From contig JBBQBQ010000062.1 in NCBI GenBank assembly GCA_038317685.1, positions 1 through 15,865 of the forward strand: 15,865 nt of DNA, in the 5' to 3' direction. Position numbers and translations under genes: made by a program. How positions within the stretch are numbered: position 1 is the stretch's first letter; every line of letters begins with the position of its first letter. The notes beneath the pieces were generated by a model. It did no database searches. It worked only from the letters and a program-made list of their open reading frames with translations, and was not told the DNA's origin. Positions 11,159 to 15,865 of this stretch are shown here, piece after piece. Origin of the DNA: JBBQBQ01 sp038317685. GTDB lineage: Bacteria; Desulfobacterota; Desulfuromonadia; Desulfuromonadales; DDH964.

Positions 11159-12337
11159 TTAGCCTTCCCCTGCCGGAACGGCGCCCTCCCGCACCAGCAT
11201 CAGCAAGAGCAGTGCCGCCACCGCCGCCAGGGCCGCACCGAAGCCGAAAGCGGCGGCGGCCCCGGCCTGTTGCCAGAGCCAGCCGAAGAGGAGACTGGCC
11301 GGCAGGGCGCCGATGCCGATGGCGGCGTGGTACCAGCCGAAGGCGGCGCCGCGCTCGGCCGGATCGGCCAGGTCGGCGAGGAGGGCCTTCTCCGTCCCTT
11401 CCGTGAAACCGTAGAAGAGCCCGTAGAAGGCGAAGAGGGCCCAGATCTGCCAGGCGTTCTGCGCCTGGCCGAAGCCGAGGTAGGCGAGGGCATAGATCCC
11501 CCAGCCGGCGACGATCATCCCCCGCCGCCCGAGGCGGTCGGAGAGGGCGCTTAAGGGGAAGACCGCGGTCATCTTGACGAGGTGGAAGAAGGCCCAGAGG
11601 AGGGGAATGTGGGCGGCGGCGACACCGAGGTTGCTGGCCCGCAGCAGCAGGAAAGCATCGGTGGAGTTGCCGAGGGTGAAGAGGAGGAGGATCAGGAGGA
11701 AGCGGCCCAGGCGCCCCCGCGGTCGTCGTCCCAGAACCGAACCGGCAGGACGCGGCGCGACCTCCCGGGAGGCCGTCTCGCGCACCTTCCAGACGATCAG
11801 CACCACCGCCAACAGCCCCGGGATGGCGGCGAGGGCGAAGACGGTCCGCAGGTCGGTGGTCCAGGTCGCCAGGAGGAGCGTCGCCAGCAGGGGGCCGATG
11901 AGTGCGCCGGCATGGTCCATGGAGCGGTGAAAGCCGTAAGCCCGGCCGCGCAGTTCCGGGGGGACCGAGTCAGCAATCAGGGCGTCGCGGGGGGAGGTGC
12001 GCAGCCCCTTGCCGACGCGGTCGGCGAAGCGGATGGCGAGGACCCCCAGCGGTCCGGTGGCAATCGCCACCAACGGCCGGGCCAGAGCGGAGAGGCCGTA
12101 GCCGCCGAGGACCAGGCCCTTGCGACGCCGTACTCGGTCGGACCAGAGGCCGGAGAGGAGTTTGAGGAGGGAGGCCGTCGACTCCGCCACCCCCTCGATG
12201 ATGCCGAGAAAGGCCGGCCCCGCTCCCAGCACCGCGGTGAGGAAGAGGGGCAGGAGCGGATAGATCATCTCGCTGGAGACGTCGGTCAGAAGACTGACGA
12301 GACCGAGAATCAGTACGTTGCCGGTAATCCCGCGCAT
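11159..12337 (-). CDS. Major facilitator superfamily transporter
   Basis: A 392-aa inner-membrane protein with about 12 hydrophobic segments in two halves. It starts MRGITGNVLILGLVSLLTDV with SSEMIYPLLPLFL, a signature of an MFS group common in bacteria whose substrates are mostly unknown. Loop 2-3 holds LSGLWSDRVRRRKGLVLGGY (MFS motif A, GxxSDRxGRRxxL), with a second version LSDRLGRRGMIVAGW in the C-terminal half. Conserved DRVGKGLRTSPRDALIADS follows TM4. GAGGTGA lies 6 bases before the ATG. It is last in the run epmB-recQ-MFS, 64 bases after recQ, and ends against the convergent GAF gene. Substrate not predictable. Confidence 0.88.
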   Translation of the reverse strand: MRGITGNVLILGLVSLLTDVSSEMIYPLLPLFLTAVLGAGPAFLGIIEGVAESTASLLKLLSGLWSDRVRRRKGLVLGGYGLSALARPLVAIATGPLGVLAIRFADRVGKGLRTSPRDALIADSVPPELRGRAYGFHRSMDHAGALIGPLLATLLLATWTTDLRTVFALAAIPGLLAVVLIVWKVRETASREVAPRPAGSVLGRRPRGRLGRFLLILLLFTLGNSTDAFLLLRASNLGVAAAHIPLLWAFFHLVKMTAVFPLSALSDRLGRRGMIVAGWGIYALAYLGFGQAQNAWQIWALFAFYGLFYGFTEGTEKALLADLADPAERGAAFGWYHAAIGIGALPASLLFGWLWQQAGAAAAFGFGAALAAVAALLLLMLVREGAVPAGEG

Positions 12338-12401
12338 AAAAAATCACCTCGGCAGCAATTATACCAAGGCGTCGCTCACCCGCTCAAAGCGTCTCCCGCC
12401 C

Positions 12402-14210
12402 TTACCCCCGTCCTGCCAGATAACTCTTGATCTCCTCCAAAAACTCCGCTCCGTACTTCTGTAGCTTGAGCTTGCCAACCCCGTTGATGGCGAGGAGCGC
12501 CTGGCGGTCGGCGGGGAGGAAGGCGGCCATCTCCGCCAGGGTGGCATCGCCGAAGATCACGTAGGGCGGCACCCCGGCGTCGTCGGCAAGGCGTTTGCGC
12601 AGGGTTCGCAAACTCTCGAAGAGGGCCTCGTCGTAGTCGAGTTCCCCGACCTTTTTGCGGGTTGCCTTCTTCGCCGTCGCCACCCGCAGCCGCGGCTGCG
12701 CCAGAGTCAGCTTCTCCTCGCCGCGCAGCAGGGGCCGAGCCGCTTCGGTGAGCTTGAGGACCGAGTAGTTGGCGACGTCCTGGGTCAGGTAGCCGAGGTG
12801 GACCAGCTGCCGGAAGAGGCTGGCCCAGGCCTCGGCACTCTGCATGGCGCCGAGGCCGTAGGTGGAGAGTTTGTCGTGCCCCAGTTCCAGAACCCGCTGG
12901 GTACGGGCCCCGCGCAGCACGTCGAGGACATGGCCGAGACCGTAACGCTGGCCGACCCGGTAGACGCAGGAAAGGGCCTTCTGGGCGTCGACGGTGGCAT
13001 CGTAGGTCGCCGGCGGGTCGAGGCAGACGTCGCAGTTACCGCAATCGACGGCGAGGCGCTCGCCGAAGTAGCCGAGGAGGATTCGGCGCCGACAGTTACG
13101 GGCCTCGGCGAAGCTCACCATGGCATTCAGCTTGTGCAGTTCGATGCGCTTCTGCTCGGGGTTCTCCCCCAGTTCGATGAGACCCCGGGCGATGACGATA
13201 TCACCGTAACCGAAGAGCAGGAGGGCTTCGCTCGGCAGGCCGTCGCGCCCGGCCCGGCCGGTTTCCTGATAGTAACTCTCGATGTTCTTCGGCAGATCGT
13301 AGTGGACCACGAACCGCACGTTCGGCTTGTCGATCCCCATGCCGAAGGCGACCGTCGCTACCACGATCTGGAGGTCGTCGCGCAGGAAGGCCTCCTGCAC
13401 CCGCCGCCGTTCGTCGTCGGGAAGGCCGGCGTGGTAGGCGGCGGCGCTGAAGCCGGCGGCAGCGAGACGCCCCGCCACCTCCTCGACCCGCTTGCGGGAG
13501 AGTGCGTAGACGATCCCGGACTGTTTGGGGCGGGTCTTGAGAAAGGCGAGGAGCTGCGCTTGCGGCTTCAGCTTGTCGACGACGGTGTAGCGGATGTTCG
13601 GCCGGTCGAAGCCCGCGACGAAGACCTGCGCCTGCCGCAGATGGAGGCGAACCAGGATGTCGGCGCGGGTCTGGGGGTCGGCGGTGGCGGTCAGGGCGAT
13701 CAGGGGAACGTCGGGAAAAGTCTGGCGCAGGCGCCCGAGCTGGATATATTCGGGGCGGAAATCGTGCCCCCACTGGGAGACGCAGTGGGCCTCGTCGATG
13801 GCGAAGAGGGCGATGGGGATCTCCGCCAGCCGCGCCAGGAACTCCTCGCTCATCAGCCGTTCCGGGGCGAGGTAAAGCAGATCGAGATCCCCGGCGTGGA
13901 GACGAGCCAGGACCCGGCGGGCTTCGACGCTCTTCAGCGAGGAGTTGTAGAAAGCGGCGATGACACCGTTGGCGAGGAGGGCGTCGACCTGGTCCTTCAT
14001 CAGCGAGATCAAGGGGGAGACGATAATCCCCACCCCGGGGCGGCAGAGGGCCGGCACCTGGTAGCAGAGGGACTTGCCGCCGCCGGTCGGCATCAGCACG
14101 AAGGCATCGTCGCCGCCGACCAGGGTGGCGATGATCTCCTCCTGGTAGGGGCGATAAGTGCCGTAGCCGAAGACCGACCGGAGGATCTCGGCGGGTTGCG
14201 GACGGGTCAT
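12402..14210 (-). CDS. recQ: ATP-dependent DNA helicase RecQ
   Basis: A 602-aa 3'-5' helicase with the full RecQ layout: RecQ motif 0 GYGTYRPYQEEII (about 15-27), Walker A MPTGGGKS (about 40-47), SPLISLMKDQ, DEAH box AIDEAHCVSQWGHDFRPEY (about 137-155), LTATAD, motif V/VI VATVAFGMGIDKPNVRFVVH and YYQETGRAGRDG, a zinc site (CRRRILLGYFGE, CGNCDVC), the RQC winged helix and a C-terminal HRDC domain (about 520-600, FLPADRQALLAINGVGKLKL). It acts in recombination and fork repair. The ATG at 14210 is preferred (GGAG 6 bases before it); a GTG two codons upstream is possible. It starts 15 bases after epmB, so the two are co-transcribed. Confidence 0.96.
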   Translation of the reverse strand: MTRPQPAEILRSVFGYGTYRPYQEEIIATLVGGDDAFVLMPTGGGKSLCYQVPALCRPGVGIIVSPLISLMKDQVDALLANGVIAAFYNSSLKSVEARRVLARLHAGDLDLLYLAPERLMSEEFLARLAEIPIALFAIDEAHCVSQWGHDFRPEYIQLGRLRQTFPDVPLIALTATADPQTRADILVRLHLRQAQVFVAGFDRPNIRYTVVDKLKPQAQLLAFLKTRPKQSGIVYALSRKRVEEVAGRLAAAGFSAAAYHAGLPDDERRRVQEAFLRDDLQIVVATVAFGMGIDKPNVRFVVHYDLPKNIESYYQETGRAGRDGLPSEALLLFGYGDIVIARGLIELGENPEQKRIELHKLNAMVSFAEARNCRRRILLGYFGERLAVDCGNCDVCLDPPATYDATVDAQKALSCVYRVGQRYGLGHVLDVLRGARTQRVLELGHDKLSTYGLGAMQSAEAWASLFRQLVHLGYLTQDVANYSVLKLTEAARPLLRGEEKLTLAQPRLRVATAKKATRKKVGELDYDEALFESLRTLRKRLADDAGVPPYVIFGDATLAEMAAFLPADRQALLAINGVGKLKLQKYGAEFLEEIKSYLAGRG

Positions 14211-14225
14211 GGGCACTCCGCCTCC

Positions 14226-15266
14226 TCATCCGCCATTCGGATACTCCACCCGTTCCCCGCCCGGGGTGCGCAGGACCAGGGTGTCGCCGAGGCGTTCGAT
14301 CGTCTCCGGCAGCAGCGACACCTTCCCCTTGCCGCCGGGAAGATCGATGACGTAATGGGGGATGGCGAGTCCGGAAACCTGGCCGCGCAGCGCTTGAAGA
14401 ATCGCCAGGCCGGTCTCGACCCGGGTCCGGAAATGGTTACCGCCGGCGACCAGATCCATCTGGTGGAGGTAGTAAGGACGGACCCGGATTCTCAGCAGAC
14501 CGCGCACCAGCTCCAGCATCGTCGCCGGGTCGTCGTTGACCCCGCGCAAAAGGACCGTCTGGTTGCCGAGGGGAAGGCCGGCATCGGCAAGCCGGCGGCA
14601 GGCCTCGGCCGCTTCAACAGTAAGCTCGCGGGGATGGTTGAAGTGGGTGTTGAGGTAAAGGGGATGGTGTCGACGCAGAACCGCGCAGAGCCCCTCGGTG
14701 ATCCGCTCCGGCAACGTTACCGGCACCCGGCTGCCGATGCGGATCGTCTCGACGTGAGGAATTTTGTGCAGCCTTTCCAGCACCTCGCCAAGCAAGCTGT
14801 CGCTCAGCAGGAGCGGATCGCCGCCGGAGAGGAGAACATCGCGAACCGCCGGAGTGCGCTCGATGTAGGCGATGCCGTCGAGGAGGGCGCCGAAGGACAG
14901 CTGCTCGCCGGCGCAGCCGACCTTGCGCTTGCGGGTGCAGAAGCGGCAGTAAAGGGCGCAGCTGGTCCCGGCCAGCAGCAGCACCCGGTCGGGATAGCGA
15001 TGAACCACCGCCGGAGTCGGAGCATGGGCCTCCTCGGCCAGGGGGTCCTCCGCCAGACCGGCGCCGTCGAGCTCCCGGGGGTCGGGGACGCACTGCCGCC
15101 AGAGGGGATCGCCCGGACCCTGCAGCAGCCCCAGGTAGTGGGGGGTAATGCGCAGCGGGTAGCGCGCCGCCACCGCCGCCAGCGGCGCCGGGTCGATGCC
15201 GAAGCGCGCCGCCAGCTGCCGGGGGTCGGTGAGGCTGTTTTTCAGACTCTGCTGCCAAAGTTCCAT
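14226..15266 (-). CDS. epmB: EF-P-modifying lysine 2,3-aminomutase EpmB (KamA family)
   Basis: A 346-aa radical SAM/PLP enzyme, the EpmB length (342 in E. coli), that converts L-lysine to (R)-beta-lysine for EpmA. Cys103, Cys107 and Cys110 (CALYCRFCTRKRKVG) form the CxxxCxxC [4Fe-4S] site. LLSGGDPLLLSD and LYLNTHFNHPRE are conserved in aminomutases, and PHYVIDLPGGKGKV (303-316) contains the PLP-binding lysine, Lys315 by alignment with KamA PGGGGK. The C-terminal zinc-binding tail of long catabolic KamA is absent. The ATG at 15266 has AGGA 6-7 bases upstream; the longer frame reaching 15497 is non-homologous. Its partner genes efp and epmA lie 12.5 kb away across the island on the opposite strand. 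recQ follows 15 bases downstream. Confidence 0.93.
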   Translation of the reverse strand: MELWQQSLKNSLTDPRQLAARFGIDPAPLAAVAARYPLRITPHYLGLLQGPGDPLWRQCVPDPRELDGAGLAEDPLAEEAHAPTPAVVHRYPDRVLLLAGTSCALYCRFCTRKRKVGCAGEQLSFGALLDGIAYIERTPAVRDVLLSGGDPLLLSDSLLGEVLERLHKIPHVETIRIGSRVPVTLPERITEGLCAVLRRHHPLYLNTHFNHPRELTVEAAEACRRLADAGLPLGNQTVLLRGVNDDPATMLELVRGLLRIRVRPYYLHQMDLVAGGNHFRTRVETGLAILQALRGQVSGLAIPHYVIDLPGGKGKVSLLPETIERLGDTLVLRTPGGERVEYPNGG

Positions 15267-15286
15267 GAAAAATCCTGAAGAGCCGT

Positions 15287-15316
15287 TATAGGTCCCATAA
15301 GTCCCATGGTACCTAT
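15287..15316. repeat. Short 9-base repeat run TAGGTCCCA-TAAGTCCCA-TGGTACCTA
   Basis: Three 9-base units lie in the 82-base gap before epmB, and the outer ATAGGT/ACCTAT can pair. Runs of this kind are, as I recall, common between genes in Geobacter and relatives, which supports the taxonomic guess. Confidence 0.4.
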
Positions 15317-15348
15317 CAAGACCTGAGGACCTTACCACAGCCCCCTCC

Positions 15349-15865
15349 TCAAAGTCGACCGGGGGCAAAGAACGACGCGTGATTGGAGGTGAAGGTGGGG
15401 GGGGTGCGGTTGACGATCGTCCGTACCTGCGGCGAAGCCAGGAGGCGTCGCGACAGAAAACGCCGCGCCGCCGCCCGGCCCTGGCCATGGTCCTCAAGCG
15501 GCCGATAAAGACCGAGTGATTCCTCCTCCCATTCCCCTCCGGGGAGGTCGCCGGCGAAATCGGCGCCCCGCGGCAGGTTCATTAGCGCCAGGTTGAGGAA
15601 ATCGATGTGGTCGGCGTGTTCTTCGAGAAAGGCCAGCGTCGCCTCCGCCTCCGCCTCGCTCTCCGCCGGGGTTCCGAGGAGGACATAGACGTAGGTGGCG
15701 ATACCGGCCCGGTGGAGCTGTCCCAGAATCCGTGCCGCCGTCGCCAGCTCGGTCCCCTTGTGCAGACGGTCGAGGACCTCCTGGGACCCGCTCTCCAGCC
15801 CGAGCTGGAGCATGGTGCAGCCGGCTGCGGCCAGCTTCGTCGCCAGCGCCGGTTCGGCCAGGTCT
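15349..15865 (-). CDS. Radical SAM protein, C-terminal part (runs off the right edge)
   Basis: An open frame of about 171 codons enters from the right edge and stops at 15351-15349. It begins DLAEPALATKLAAAGCTMLQ and goes on LGLESGSQEVLDRLHKGT, the late part of a radical SAM barrel where E-S-G-S contacts SAM, then GIATYVYVLLGTPAESEAEA, typical of the large B12-binding/radical SAM group (BchE/MiaB-like). The [4Fe-4S] CxxxCxxC motif would lie beyond the window. The tail carries no extra recognisable domain. The substrate cannot be predicted. It is upstream of epmB on the same strand, 82 bases away. Confidence 0.85.
   Translation of the reverse strand, partial: DLAEPALATKLAAAGCTMLQLGLESGSQEVLDRLHKGTELATAARILGQLHRAGIATYVYVLLGTPAESEAEAEATLAFLEEHADHIDFLNLALMNLPRGADFAGDLPGGEWEEESLGLYRPLEDHGQGRAAARRFLSRRLLASPQVRTIVNRTPPTFTSNHASFFAPGRL

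Noticed and set aside
11582..12430. Plus-strand frame over the MFS gene
   Set aside because: Low-complexity antisense of a membrane protein gene; no domain.
12798..15278. Open frame of 826 codons on the plus strand
   Set aside because: It is antisense to recQ and epmB, which have full family motifs; long antisense frames are common in GC-rich DNA and this one has no recognisable domain.

Overview
The window is a stretch of GC-rich bacterial chromosome, most likely from Desulfuromonadota (Geobacter/Desulfuromonas relatives). This is inferred from the EF-P/EpmA/KamA-like EpmB gene set, two EF-P paralogues, a remnant of a REP-associated transposase and TAGGTCCCA-type intergenic repeats. An AT-richer accessory island (about 1.8-10.5 kb) is lodged in the backbone.

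Left backbone (1-1718): two divergent elongation factor P genes (one only a 17-codon stub at the edge), the second followed at once by epmA, the EF-P lysyl-ligase. Right backbone (about 10.6-15.87 kb): a small GAF protein, convergent with a same-strand run of radical SAM protein (partial), epmB (lysine 2,3-aminomutase), recQ and an MFS transporter. EpmB makes (R)-beta-lysine and EpmA attaches it to Lys32 of EF-P, so one pathway sits on both sides of the island.

Island, 1.86-3.56 kb: a SLOG/Rossmann-fold protein, a protein with a duplicated zinc-ribbon-like unit, then a REP-like hairpin and the C-terminal remnant of a Y1 (REP-associated) transposase.

Island, 3.6-9.06 kb, the main result: I read this as a disabled integron. 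A tyrosine recombinase with an IntI-like start (8461-9057, +) diverges from a minus-strand cassette array. Between them lie a 124-aa gene, five iterons and an attI-like junction. Two attC-like sites (6543-6614, 4141-4200) delimit cassettes. Cassette 1 encodes a highly charged helical protein with a C-terminal CFI-box-like domain. Cassette 2 (2.4 kb) encodes an M.EcoRI-type adenine methyltransferase overlapping a DUF262-HNH nuclease, probably a restriction or defence module. Cassette 3 encodes a short leader peptide and the 5' part of rmuC. In both complete cassettes the first bases are the exact complement of the R'' box of the cassette's own attC (7 and 8 bp), the signature of integrase-made cassettes. 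Both the integrase and rmuC are cut off by the same dispersed repeat, so the platform looks frozen.

Island, 8.97-10.47 kb: 175-bp direct repeats (170/175 identical) bracket a higBA toxin-antitoxin pair, long REP-like hairpins and two tandem terminators.
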